64,000 nt of DNA from Candidatus Stackebrandtia excrementipullorum (GTDB taxonomy: Bacteria > Actinomycetota > Actinomycetes > Mycobacteriales > Micromonosporaceae), in NCBI GenBank assembly GCA_019113825.1, contig DXGR01000111.1, positions 19,638 through 83,637 on the forward strand, read 5' to 3'. This document shows positions 8,899-16,939 of this stretch, piece after piece. The notes beneath the pieces were generated by a model. It was not told the DNA's origin and made no database searches. It was given only the letters and a program-made list of their open reading frames with translations. The first letter of the stretch is position 1, and each line of letters opens with the position of its first letter. A program made the position numbers and the translations under genes.

Positions 8899-10221
8899 CT
8901 ATGGTTTATCGCTGTGCGGCTCTTCGGGTGTGACCCGCAACGCCTTCGCGGTCTCGTGCGGTTCGACACTCGAAAGATCCGGTTCTTCCAGCGCAAACAA
9001 CTCTCGCAGCGCCGCCGCGTAACTTTCTCCCCCCGGCTCCGCCGCCAACTGCCGTACCCGCACCGTCGGCTGGTGCAGCAGCTGACGAACCACGCGATGC
9101 ACCGTATGAGCCACTTCGGCGCGCTGCTCGTCGGCCAGGTCCGGCAACCGTCGCCGCAGGCGCGACAACTCCGCCCCGACCACCTCGTCGGCCCGTGAAC
9201 GCAGCGCCGCGACCGTCGGAGCGACCTGCGCGGCACGGGTGACCTCGGCGAACGCGTCGATCTCCTCCACCAGGATGCGCTCGGCCGCCTCGAGATATTG
9301 AACACCCGGTTGCGGGCGGTCCGCCGAGCCGAGAGAGGCTATGTCGACCAGGTGTACGCCGGGCAGATCGGCTACGGGAGCGGCCACGTCGCGAGGAACC
9401 GCGAGGTCACACACCAGCAGACGCGGCCTGCGTGACGCCAACACGGTCTCGTCGATGACCGGCGCCGGAGACCCCGTCGCCGAGACCACGACGTCCACAT
9501 CCGCGATGATCTCGCCTAGGCGTTCCCACGGCACGGCTTCGGCCTCGTGGTTGGAGGCCAGCCGCTGCGCACGGTCGGGATCGCGGTTGACGACGAAACA
9601 ACGCCCGGCCCCACGGCGACGCAACGCAGACAGGGTCAATGCACCCATCGCACCCGCGCCCACGACGAGCGCGTCCGCACCGGCCAGGGTGGTGTACTCC
9701 TCGCCTACCTCGAGTGCCGCACTGACGACGCTCGGAACGGCGGCGCTGACCTGTGCCTCCGACTGCACCCGCTTGCCGACCCGTAGAGCCTGCTGCAGCA
9801 GTTCGTGCAACAGACGCCCGGCGTGGCCGGCTTCACGTGCGGCCTCGTAGGCGGAGCGCAGCTGCCCCACGATCTGGGCTTCACCGGCGACCATCGAATC
9901 CAGGCCCGCCGCGACGGTGAAGGCGTGACGAACGGCCTGAGCCTCGTGGCGCACATACAGGCTGCCCGACAGCTCCTCAACGGACATCCCGGCCACGGCC
10001 GCCAAGCCGTCGGCGATCTCGGTGAGCCCACCGTGGAAAGCGGACACGGCGGCGTAAACCTCGACGCGGTTGCATGTCGACAGCACCGCAGACTCGGTGA
10101 CGTACCGGCCGGTCAACAGGTCACCGGCGAATGCGCTCGCCCGTTCGCCCGACAAGGCGAGGCGTTCCAGGGTGTCGACCGGGGCCGTCCGATGGGAGCA
10201 TCCCACCACCAGGAGGTTCAC
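8899..10221 (-). CDS. hemA: Glutamyl-tRNA reductase
   Basis: A 440-residue HemA, which reduces glutamyl-tRNA(Glu) to glutamate-1-semialdehyde with NADPH, the first committed step of the C5 haem pathway. The N-terminus has GCSHRTAPVDTLERL and the catalytic cysteine in LSTCNRVEVYA (near residue 50). The NADPH domain begins DALVVGAGAMGAL (near 185), and a C-terminal dimerisation helix follows. The GTG start overlaps the rex stop in a GTGA junction, so translation is coupled to rex. The 150 bases after its stop contain no gene, and the next gene is hemD, so hemC is missing from the usual place. Confidence 0.97.
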   Translation of the reverse strand: MNLLVVGCSHRTAPVDTLERLALSGERASAFAGDLLTGRYVTESAVLSTCNRVEVYAAVSAFHGGLTEIADGLAAVAGMSVEELSGSLYVRHEAQAVRHAFTVAAGLDSMVAGEAQIVGQLRSAYEAAREAGHAGRLLHELLQQALRVGKRVQSEAQVSAAVPSVVSAALEVGEEYTTLAGADALVVGAGAMGALTLSALRRRGAGRCFVVNRDPDRAQRLASNHEAEAVPWERLGEIIADVDVVVSATGSPAPVIDETVLASRRPRLLVCDLAVPRDVAAPVADLPGVHLVDIASLGSADRPQPGVQYLEAAERILVEEIDAFAEVTRAAQVAPTVAALRSRADEVVGAELSRLRRRLPDLADEQRAEVAHTVHRVVRQLLHQPTVRVRQLAAEPGGESYAAALRELFALEEPDLSSVEPHETAKALRVTPEEPHSDKP

Positions 10222-10892
10222 GTGCCCACCTTTCCATTACGGGACTTGCGATGTTCGTGAAACGACAGGATCTGCAACTCGACGGCGAGGTCGACCTTGC
10301 GCACATCGACGTTGTCGGGAACATCGAGCACGCACGGCGCGAAGTTCAAGATGCTTGTTACGCCCGCGTCGACAAGCGATTCGGCGACACGCTGTGCGGC
10401 GGCCGGCGGCGTGGCGATCACCGCGATCGAAATGCTCTCGCTGCGGATGATCTCCGGCAGCTCGTCCAAGTGCCGAATCGGCAGACCGTCAAGATGGGCA
10501 CCGACTCGGTCTTCGGCGATGTCGAAGAGCGCGGCGATTCCGAATCCGCGGTTGGCGAATCCGCCGTACCCGGCCAGGGCCTTGCCCAAATGCCCGACCC
10601 CGACCAACGCGACCGAGCGGTGCTGGCGCAGCCCGAGCACTTCCGAGATCTGAGTGGTGAGCACGGCGATGTCGTAACCGACACCACGAGTGCCGTAGGA
10701 ACCCAGGTGCGACAGGTCCTTGCGCAGCTTCGCCGAGTTGACGCCCGCCGCCACCGCGAGTGCCTCGCTGGAGATGGTGCCGTGTCCGGCTTCGGCGAGA
10801 GTGTGGAGGGCGTGAAGATATTCGGGCAGCCGCGACACCGTCGCGTCCGGGATCTGGCGATGCTCAGATCCGGCGGGAATGTCGAGCGGCAA
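10218..10892 (-). CDS. rex: Redox-sensing transcriptional repressor Rex
   Basis: About 224 residues. A winged helix comes first (ATVSRLPEYLHAL through AAGVNSAKLRKDLSHLGSYGTRGVGYD), then a Rossmann NAD(H)-binding domain with VALVGVGHLGKALAGYGGF. The C-terminus, VDVRKVDLAVELQILSFHEH, is typical. Rex represses respiratory and haem genes at low NADH/NAD+ and releases DNA when NADH is high. I place the start at the TTG at 10892, which has a GGAAGG ribosome site. The longest reading, from 10994, would put the Rex operator inside the coding region and add a basic leader that Rex proteins lack. It heads the hem operon. Confidence 0.95.
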   Translation of the reverse strand: MPLDIPAGSEHRQIPDATVSRLPEYLHALHTLAEAGHGTISSEALAVAAGVNSAKLRKDLSHLGSYGTRGVGYDIAVLTTQISEVLGLRQHRSVALVGVGHLGKALAGYGGFANRGFGIAALFDIAEDRVGAHLDGLPIRHLDELPEIIRSESISIAVIATPPAAAQRVAESLVDAGVTSILNFAPCVLDVPDNVDVRKVDLAVELQILSFHEHRKSRNGKVGT

Positions 10893-10963
10893 GACGGGCC
10901 TTCCAGGTTTTTCTAGTGGATACCGGTTGCTTGCGGTATGGCACCGCCGATTCAGCTTAGCCC

Positions 10964-10981
10964 TTGTGAAAAGACGCACAA
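10964..10981 (-). promoter_or_regulatory. Rex operator (ROP site) upstream of rex-hemA-hemD-hemB
   Basis: On the minus strand the 18 bases read TTGTGCGTCTTTTCACAA. Against the Rex consensus TTGTGAA-N4-TTCACAA this matches 12 of the 14 specified positions, and both outer pentamers (TTGTG, CACAA) are intact. It lies about 72 bases upstream of the TTG start of rex, where autoregulation of rex-hem operons is established in Streptomyces. This also argues that translation starts downstream of it. Confidence 0.85.
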
Positions 10982-11051
10982 TCGACGGCACCATGGGTCT
11001 CTCGGTCTTTGTGCAGGTCGTCGGCTCGATGACGAGCGGTGATCGGTGCGA

Positions 11052-11687
11052 TCACGCCGCCTTGGCGAGCGCCACCGCATCCGTCAGGCTGTGGGCCACC
11101 GGGTGACCGCTGGCTTCGAGAAGGTCGACTGCGGTCGTCCCGCCGCTCACCAACACACAGGCGGCACCGGCTTCGACCGCTGCGGCCGCGTCGTCCAACG
11201 AGTCGCCGATCATCACCACGTCCGACGCCGCGGTGTTCAGCTCTTTGAGGTGATTAACGAGGTAGCGGTGTTTCCCGATGTCGGTGGGTTCACGCAGTCC
11301 GTCGACCCGGCTGAAAAGATCGAGCAATCCGTAGCCGGTTACCAGCGGTACGAGATCGTCGTGGTTCGACATGGACAAAAGCGACTGCGTCCCCTCCCAG
11401 GATGCCATGGCCTCGCGGGCACCGTCGGACAGTTTGCACTGCGGAAGCTGCTCTCGATACACGGCGTTGAACAGTTCGTTGAGTCGGTTGAACTCGGGTT
11501 CCGACATCGTCCGCCCAAGTCGTTCGCCGTAGAAGGCCGCCAGCGGACGGCGAAAACGCCTCCGGTGGGTCTCGGCGTCGAGTCCCGATCCGCCGAACGC
11601 GATCAGGGCTTCGTTGGAGGCGTGGACGACCGCGTCGAAATCGTTCAGCAGGGTCCCGTTCCAGTCCCATACAAGATGTGTTGCCAT
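11052..11687 (-). CDS. HAD-superfamily hydrolase, phosphoglycolate phosphatase-like
   Basis: A 211-residue HAD hydrolase with a helical cap between motif I and the Rossmann core. Motif I is VWDWNGTLLND at residues 6-16: the nucleophile Asp is present, but the usual second Asp two residues later is Asn. Motif II is SLLSMSN near 105, and motif IV is VMIGDSLDDAAAAVEAG near 166. The D-x-N variant recurs in an actinobacterial subgroup, so it need not mean loss of function, though the general acid is changed. Substrate unknown. It lies downstream of the glutaredoxin-like gene on the same strand. Confidence 0.88.
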   Translation of the reverse strand: MATHLVWDWNGTLLNDFDAVVHASNEALIAFGGSGLDAETHRRRFRRPLAAFYGERLGRTMSEPEFNRLNELFNAVYREQLPQCKLSDGAREAMASWEGTQSLLSMSNHDDLVPLVTGYGLLDLFSRVDGLREPTDIGKHRYLVNHLKELNTAASDVVMIGDSLDDAAAAVEAGAACVLVSGGTTAVDLLEASGHPVAHSLTDAVALAKAA

Positions 11688-11930
11688 CGGCCCATATTAG
11701 GAGTGTTTTCCGGCCGTTTCGTTGTGTTGCGCGGTGCGCGAGCGGCGCCTTGCGGTGTCGTCGCAGGTAGTCGACATGTGTATCGGTTTTTCGGCGTATC
11801 CACTCGGCGGTGTTCACGGCCACGAATCATCCGTATTCGCTCGCCGTGTGTTATGGGGAGCGGCCTCGCGGGTGCCGCCGGAGGACTGCTCCGGCGGTCC
11901 GAACTCTTGTCCGCCTTGGGGTTTACCGGT

Positions 11931-12191
11931 CTACCAGGGACGTCGTCGACCCGGCGGGGTCTCCAGGTCCGCGACCAAGCGGTCCTCCTCAACGGTCCAG
12001 TAACCGTGTTCTCGGCCGTCCAGAAGGACTACGGGGAGACGATCACCGTATTCGCGGGCCATGTCGGGTTCGTCACCGACGTCGACTTCGCGCCACGACA
12101 CGCCCGAACGTTCCGCGACACGCCGCATCGCGGTTCGGGCTTCCTCGCACAGATGGCAGTGTTGAGATGTGACCAGAACCAATCTATCCAT
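11931..12191 (-). CDS. Glutaredoxin-like thioredoxin-fold protein
   Basis: 86 residues with the thioredoxin fold reduced to its core: beta strand RLVLVTS, the redox motif C12-H-L-C15, a long helix, then RLPVVLLDG with the cis-proline and a C-terminal helix. It belongs to the DUF836/glutaredoxin-like group common in actinobacteria and probably handles thiol-disulfide exchange in the cytoplasm. The ATG at 12191 has an AAAGGAC ribosome site. A longer reading to 12335 adds a basic, low-complexity leader and is rejected. Position between the rex block and the bldN-like sigma gene is as I recall it in Streptomyces. Confidence 0.88.
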   Translation of the reverse strand: MDRLVLVTSQHCHLCEEARTAMRRVAERSGVSWREVDVGDEPDMAREYGDRLPVVLLDGREHGYWTVEEDRLVADLETPPGRRRPW

Positions 12192-12488
12192 GGTGTCCTT
12201 TCGGTGTCGAAAAGCGCTCTGGGACAACGAATGATCATGCCTGTGAGCTGGGGTTTGGGGGCGGCATCTGTTGCGGCCGACCGTCCGGGCGGGTCGGATG
12301 ATCTCGAACGGATGAACCTTTTGCAAATGTCGCACATGTGGTCCGTCCGGCGCCGCACCGGCCCGGAAACAATCTGTATACGACCAATCACGTCCAACCG
12401 ATAAGACGGGTTAACCCCTATCATCATCCGGGTCGGTTCGCCTTACAGACCTTGGGAACCGACATCCCCTCACCCGAGGAGGCCAATA

Positions 12489-13295
12489 GTGCCCGGCACC
12501 GTACCGGCGGTCACCGTAGACGTCGTCGCGCCACACATGCGCGACGCCCGCGATGCGCTTGCTCGCGGCCTGGACGCACTGCAGCAGCTGCTGAGTGTCG
12601 AGCTGAGCCCGGCCCGCGCCAACCGATCGCGGGCCGGTACCGACGCTGCAGGCAGGCGTGGTGGTTCGGTTCGTAAACCGTCACCGTCGCCGGCGCCTGC
12701 GCCCCGCATATCCGAAGAGCAGGACCCCAACGGGCCCGTCGAGGTGCGGGACCTGGTGGCCGCTGCCCAGAACGGGGACGTGGAGGCGTTCGGTCGTATC
12801 TACGACCGTTACAGCGACACCGTCTTTCGCTACATCTACTTCCGTGTCGGAAACCGTGCTCTGGCCGAAGACCTGGCGTCGGAGACCTTCCTGCGGGCTT
12901 TGCGACGCATCAACAGCTTCACCTGGCAGGGACGCGATTTCGGTGCGTGGTTGGTGACGATTGCGCGTAACCTCGTGGCAGACCACTTCAAGTCCGGCCG
13001 TTACCGCCTGGAGATGTCGACGGCCGAGGTTCTGGACACCGACCGTGTCGAGCGTTCACCCGAGGGCAACCCGGAGGGCATGGTCCTTGACAAGCTCACC
13101 AATGTGACGTTGTTGAAGGCCGTGAAGAAGCTCAATCCCGATCAGCAGGAATGCATAGTCTTGCGTTTTCTGCAGGGGTTCTCGGTCGCCGAGACCGCTC
13201 GTGCAATGCAAAAGAACGAAGGTGCGATCAAGGCTCTGCAGTATCGCGCCGTTCGAACGTTGGCGCGTTTGCTGCCCGAAGGATTCAGCCGATGA
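12489..13295 (+). CDS. bldN: ECF sigma factor of the BldN type, with N-terminal pro-sequence
   Basis: 268 residues. Sigma region 2 starts near residue 85 (VEVRDLVAAAQNGDVEAFGRIYDRYSD, then AEDLASETFLRALRRI and GRDFGAWLVTIARNLVADHFKS). Region 4 ends the protein (LNPDQQECIVLRFLQGFSVAETARAM through GAIKALQYRAVRTLARLLP). Both match what I recall of Streptomyces BldN closely. The first 84 residues are an extra segment of low complexity. In S. coelicolor, sigma-BldN is made as a precursor with an 86-residue extension that is cleaved, and this one fits in length and position. The GTG has a GAGGAGG ribosome site. The following gene encodes its probable membrane anti-sigma factor. Confidence 0.9.
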   Translation: MPGTVPAVTVDVVAPHMRDARDALARGLDALQQLLSVELSPARANRSRAGTDAAGRRGGSVRKPSPSPAPAPRISEEQDPNGPVEVRDLVAAAQNGDVEAFGRIYDRYSDTVFRYIYFRVGNRALAEDLASETFLRALRRINSFTWQGRDFGAWLVTIARNLVADHFKSGRYRLEMSTAEVLDTDRVERSPEGNPEGMVLDKLTNVTLLKAVKKLNPDQQECIVLRFLQGFSVAETARAMQKNEGAIKALQYRAVRTLARLLPEGFSR

Positions 13296-13531
13296 ACAAC
13301 CCTTAGCGAAACGGATCGCTCATCCCGATACTTACCCACCCCTTGAATCTCGTGGTTGAAAGCCCTTTAGATGTCACAGCTTGGAAAAAAGACGGGCAAA
13401 TGTGCTGCGTCTTCAATGAAACACCACGTGAAGGACCCCACCCTCCGTCCGTGTGACCGTAACTTTGAGCCCTCCTGTGCGTTGGTACGAGTGCAATGGT
13501 CGACACGGTTCGACGAGAGGGGGTGCGCGAC

Positions 13532-14641
13532 TTGATTCCGAATCCGTTTGAAAGACGCAAGGCGCAGCGGCTGGCCGACCTGTTGGAGGAGTCCGACGGC
13601 GGACCGCGGCAGAACGGCCGCACCGATCGTGATCACGAAGTTACCGAGCTCGCCCACGTCGGTCAGGCTCTGCAACAGGCTTCGCCGTCGATCGGTTCTG
13701 CGGCTACTCCCGATCCGGAATTTCACGCAGCACTGCGCCGTCGTCTGATGGCCACGGCGGCCGCCGAGGGCATCGGTACGGCGGCGAAAAAGTCGGTGGC
13801 GCCGATCGTCCCGCGTCAGCGGACTCGTCGTCGGTTCGCCTTTGCCGCTCTCGTCGTCGGTATGGTGTTGGGCTTGTCGGGAGTGGCCACGGCAAGTGGT
13901 GACGCCGTTCCCGGCGATGCTCTTTACCCGTTGAAGCGGACCACGGAGCGGGCGCAACTGGCATTGGCCGGTTCCGATGTGAACCGCGGTCAGCTGTATC
14001 TGGAATTCGCCCGGACCCGACTGTCGGAGGCCGAGGGGCTGACGTCCGACCCGGTGGCGTTGACGACCGCACTGTCGGACATGGACTCCGACACCATCGA
14101 AGGCGTCCGTTCTTTGACTACGGCAGCAGTGGAAAGAGAAGACGTCGTGGTGTTGGACGCCATCGACGTGTTCGTATCCGAGCAACGCCCCGCAGTGGTG
14201 ACGTTGATGGATTCGGTTTCGGGTGAGGCCGGTATACGTGCCGCCGAAGCACTGTCCCTCTTGGATGAGGTGTCGCAGCGGTCGAATGAGTTGCGCAATA
14301 TGCTGCCGTGCGTCACCGAGGACTCCAATACCGACCGGTTGGGACCGGTGGCGTCGGTGTGCAGTGCCATGCCCGAGTCCGACGGTGATGTGGGGGCTCC
14401 CGACGGGGCCGTGACCTCGGAGTGGGACGACGAAACCGGCCAGGGCGAGCAGAACCCGAGCGAGGGGGAGAACGGCGACACCGAATCTCCGTCACCTGAA
14501 GAAACTCCGAGTCCGTCTTCTTCGGACGACAATGAGGACGACGAGGATGAGGACGACGAGGACGACGAAGACGACGGCGGGTTTTTGTCCGAATTGGGCG
14601 ACCTGCTTTCCGGCCTGTTGGGCGGATGGGTCTCGCGATAA
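13532..14641 (+). CDS. rsbN: Membrane protein with DUF5667 domain, RsbN-like anti-sigma factor of BldN
   Basis: About 369 residues. A cytoplasmic N-terminal helical part (ERRKAQRLADLLEE) comes first, then one membrane segment near 102-122 (FAFAALVVGMVLGLSGVATA). An outer domain with GDAVPGDALYPLKRTTE, the DUF5667 hallmark, follows, then a long acidic tail of Glu, Asp, Ser and Pro ending in a short hydrophobic segment. In Streptomyces the gene after bldN encodes the membrane anti-sigma factor RsbN, so the same role is inferred here. I prefer the TTG at 13532, with AGAGGGGG upstream, over the ATG at 13496, which has no ribosome site. The acidic run near the C-terminus (about a dozen Asp/Glu codons) is striking. 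Confidence 0.75.
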   Translation: MIPNPFERRKAQRLADLLEESDGGPRQNGRTDRDHEVTELAHVGQALQQASPSIGSAATPDPEFHAALRRRLMATAAAEGIGTAAKKSVAPIVPRQRTRRRFAFAALVVGMVLGLSGVATASGDAVPGDALYPLKRTTERAQLALAGSDVNRGQLYLEFARTRLSEAEGLTSDPVALTTALSDMDSDTIEGVRSLTTAAVEREDVVVLDAIDVFVSEQRPAVVTLMDSVSGEAGIRAAEALSLLDEVSQRSNELRNMLPCVTEDSNTDRLGPVASVCSAMPESDGDVGAPDGAVTSEWDDETGQGEQNPSEGENGDTESPSPEETPSPSSSDDNEDDEDEDDEDDEDDGGFLSELGDLLSGLLGGWVSR

Positions 14642-14728
14642 TGAGACATCCTGGGCGATTCTCGAAAATTGCCAACGGTTGACTGTTTCTGCTTCGTATT
14701 TGAGTCATGAGAAGGCTAGGCTCGTCCT

Positions 14729-15643
14729 GTGGAACTAGACGGTCCGGAATCCCACGCCATGGAAGATGTTTCGGCGAACCCGGAACGCGCGGCTGCGTTC
14801 TTCGACGTTGACAACACGCTTGTCCACGGTGCGTCGATCTATTGGTTTGCGCGGGGTTTGGCGTCGCGGAGATTTTTCAACAGTCGCGATCTGCTGAGAT
14901 TCGCCTGGCAGCAGGCCCGATTTCGGATGCAGGGCGAAAACCATGATCACATAGCGCAGATCAAGGCCTCGGCGTTGGCTTTCGTCGCCGGCCGCGAGGT
15001 CGCCGAGATCGTCGCGTTGGGCGAGGAGATCTTCGACGACACGATCGAGGCGCGGATCTGGGCGGGAACTCAGGCATTGGCCGACGCGCACCTTGCCGCC
15101 GGGCAACGTGTGTGGTTGGTGACGGCCACCCCGGTGGAGCTGGCGGCGATCATCGCCCGTCGTCTTGGGTTCACCGGAGCGATCGGAACCGTTGGCGAGG
15201 TTGAGGACGGGCATTACACCGGTCGGTTGGTCAGCGACATCATGCATGGCCCGGCCAAAGCCGAGGCCATCCGCGAACTTGCGGTCCGGGAAGGGCTCGA
15301 TCTCTCGCTGTGCACGGCGTACAGCGATTCGAGTAATGACCTCCCGATGTTGTCGACCGTCGGACACGCCGTGGCGATCAACCCCGACCAGGCGTTGCGC
15401 CGCGAAGCTCGGGTACGTGGCTGGCAGGTGCGCGATTTCCGCACCGGGCGCAAGCTCACGCGAGTTGCGGTCCCCGCTGCCGCCGCTGCGGGGCTGGTGG
15501 CCGGTGCCGTGGCCACCGGAGCAGCCTGGCGGCGGAGACAGACCGCGTTGGCCGCCGCGCGCAACAGCGCGGTGCCGCGTGACCGGCTCGCCGTCCGGGC
15601 CTCGACGCGTGCACGCCGCAGCTCGGTGCGTAACCGCGCGTAG
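14729..15643 (+). CDS. HAD-IB family hydrolase (SerB-like phosphatase)
   Basis: 304 residues. Motif I is AAFFDVDNTLVHG (near 22), with both aspartates. The cap follows, then motif II VWLVTATP, the Lys of motif III in HGPAKAEAIRE and motif IV YSDSSNDLPML, the order seen in phosphoserine-phosphatase-like HAD-IB enzymes. A hydrophobic stretch near 248-270 followed by basic residues could anchor the C-terminus in the membrane. The GTG at 14729 has no ribosome site, but a TAGGCT box at 14717-14722 ends six bases before it, so the message is probably leaderless. In Streptomyces a similar phosphatase also lies downstream of bldN-rsbN. Substrate unknown. Confidence 0.9.
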   Translation: MELDGPESHAMEDVSANPERAAAFFDVDNTLVHGASIYWFARGLASRRFFNSRDLLRFAWQQARFRMQGENHDHIAQIKASALAFVAGREVAEIVALGEEIFDDTIEARIWAGTQALADAHLAAGQRVWLVTATPVELAAIIARRLGFTGAIGTVGEVEDGHYTGRLVSDIMHGPAKAEAIRELAVREGLDLSLCTAYSDSSNDLPMLSTVGHAVAINPDQALRREARVRGWQVRDFRTGRKLTRVAVPAAAAAGLVAGAVATGAAWRRRQTALAAARNSAVPRDRLAVRASTRARRSSVRNRA

Positions 15644-15705
15644 ATCCCCGCCGTGCCGTCCGTCGGTGGCGAGAAGCCTCTGTCGTGGGCGCTACGGTCA
15701 TTGAT

Positions 15706-16530
15706 GTGAGAAAGACCGACACGACGCCCGTCATCATGGGCGTGTTGAACGTGACCCCCGATTCGTTCAGCGACGGTGGAAGGTTCGTCGACCCCGACGA
15801 CGCGGTCGACCGAGGCCTGTCGTTGCGTCGCGACGGCGCAGACATGGTGGACGTCGGAGGTGAATCGACGCGACCGGGCGCCGGTCGCGTTGACGCGGAC
15901 GAGGAGGTCGCTCGCACTCGGGATGTGGTGCGGCGTCTGGCAGAGGCGGGGGTGTCGGTGAGTATCGACACGACACGATCGACCGTGGCGGCGGCGGCAA
16001 TCGATGCCGGTGCGACCGTCGTGAACGACGTATCGGGTGGGTTGGCGGACCCACGCATGTTGCCGTTGGCCGCCGATAAGGGCGTCACGATGGTGCTTAT
16101 GCATTGGCGTGCACATTCGGCGACCATGGCCGATCACGCTCACTATGAAGACGTGGTCGCCGAAGTCGTGGACGAGCTGTCGGTTCGTATCGACGCTGCC
16201 CGCGCCGCCGGTGTCTCCGACGACCGCATCGTGGTGGACCCCGGCCTCTGTTTCGCCAAACGAGCCGAACACAACTGGACTTTGGCGGCTCACCTGGATC
16301 GGTTGCAGGCGTTGGGGTACCCCGTGCTGTTCGGGGCGTCCCGCAAGTCGTACCTGGGGGCGTTGTTGTCGGAGAACGGGCGACCTCGTCCGGCTCCGGA
16401 CCGTGACGCCGCGACGCTGGCCACGTCGCTGTTGGCGTTTCAGAACGGGGTCTGGGGCGTGCGGGTGCACGATGTGCGCGGCACCGCGGACGCGCGGGCC
16501 GTGTGGCAGGCGACGCGCCGCGCCAGGTAA
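15706..16530 (+). CDS. folP: Dihydropteroate synthase
   Basis: About 274 residues. FolP joins 4-aminobenzoate to dihydropterin pyrophosphate in folate synthesis and is the sulfonamide target. Signatures: VIMGVLNVTPDSFSDGG at the N-terminus (pterin loop 1), DMVDVGGESTRPGA, VSIDTTRS, VVNDVSGG, RIVVDPGLCFAK and LFGASRKSYLG. I choose the GTG at 15706 because a TACGGT box at 15693-15698 ends seven bases upstream (leaderless start) and the protein then begins RKTDTTPVIMGV, as FolP proteins do. A GTG at 15685 is the alternative. It heads folP-folB-folK-DUF3180. The folE and ftsH genes often found upstream are absent. Confidence 0.96.
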   Translation: MRKTDTTPVIMGVLNVTPDSFSDGGRFVDPDDAVDRGLSLRRDGADMVDVGGESTRPGAGRVDADEEVARTRDVVRRLAEAGVSVSIDTTRSTVAAAAIDAGATVVNDVSGGLADPRMLPLAADKGVTMVLMHWRAHSATMADHAHYEDVVAEVVDELSVRIDAARAAGVSDDRIVVDPGLCFAKRAEHNWTLAAHLDRLQALGYPVLFGASRKSYLGALLSENGRPRPAPDRDAATLATSLLAFQNGVWGVRVHDVRGTADARAVWQATRRAR

Positions 16531-16567
16531 CCGCGTGGCGCCGTCACGCCTGCCGTACCGTGACACT

Positions 16568-16939
16568 GTGGCGGACCAACCCGACCGAATCACCCTGACA
16601 GGACTGCGCGTTCACGCTCACCACGGTGTGTACGAGTCTGAGCGGCTCACAGGTCAGGAGTTCATCATCGACGTCACGTTGCACGTGGACGCGTCACAGG
16701 CGGCGAAGAGCGACGACATCAACGACACGGTTCATTACGGCAAGCTTGCGGAATCACTGGTGCATCTGGTGTCCGGTGCCGAAGTCAACCTGTTGGAGAC
16801 TCTGGCCGAACGCATCGCCACTGCGTGCTTGAGCGATCCGATGGTGGGAACGGTCGACGTGACGGTTCACAAGCCGCAAGCGCCGATTCCCTACAGCTTC
16901 ACCGATGTGTCGGTGAGCATTACTCGGAGGCGAACGTGA
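16568..16939 (+). CDS. folB: Dihydroneopterin aldolase
   Basis: 123 residues, the normal FolB size. FolB cleaves dihydroneopterin to 6-hydroxymethyl-dihydropterin and glycolaldehyde. It begins with DRITLTGLRVHAHHGVYESE, holding the conserved Gly-Val-Tyr-Glu region. VHYGKLAESLVHLV and LLETLAERIA supply the glutamate of the pterin pocket, and VTVHKPQAPIPYSFTDV gives the catalytic lysine. The GTG at 16568 is preceded by TACCGT at 16556-16561. It overlaps folK by four bases (GTGA). The longer open frame from 16037 overlaps folP and is a shadow. Confidence 0.95.
   Translation: MADQPDRITLTGLRVHAHHGVYESERLTGQEFIIDVTLHVDASQAAKSDDINDTVHYGKLAESLVHLVSGAEVNLLETLAERIATACLSDPMVGTVDVTVHKPQAPIPYSFTDVSVSITRRRT

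Noticed and set aside
11046..12404. 452-codon plus-strand frame across the HAD and glutaredoxin-like genes
   Set aside because: Antisense to two recognisable proteins; its product shows no domain and is rich in Arg, Gly and Val.
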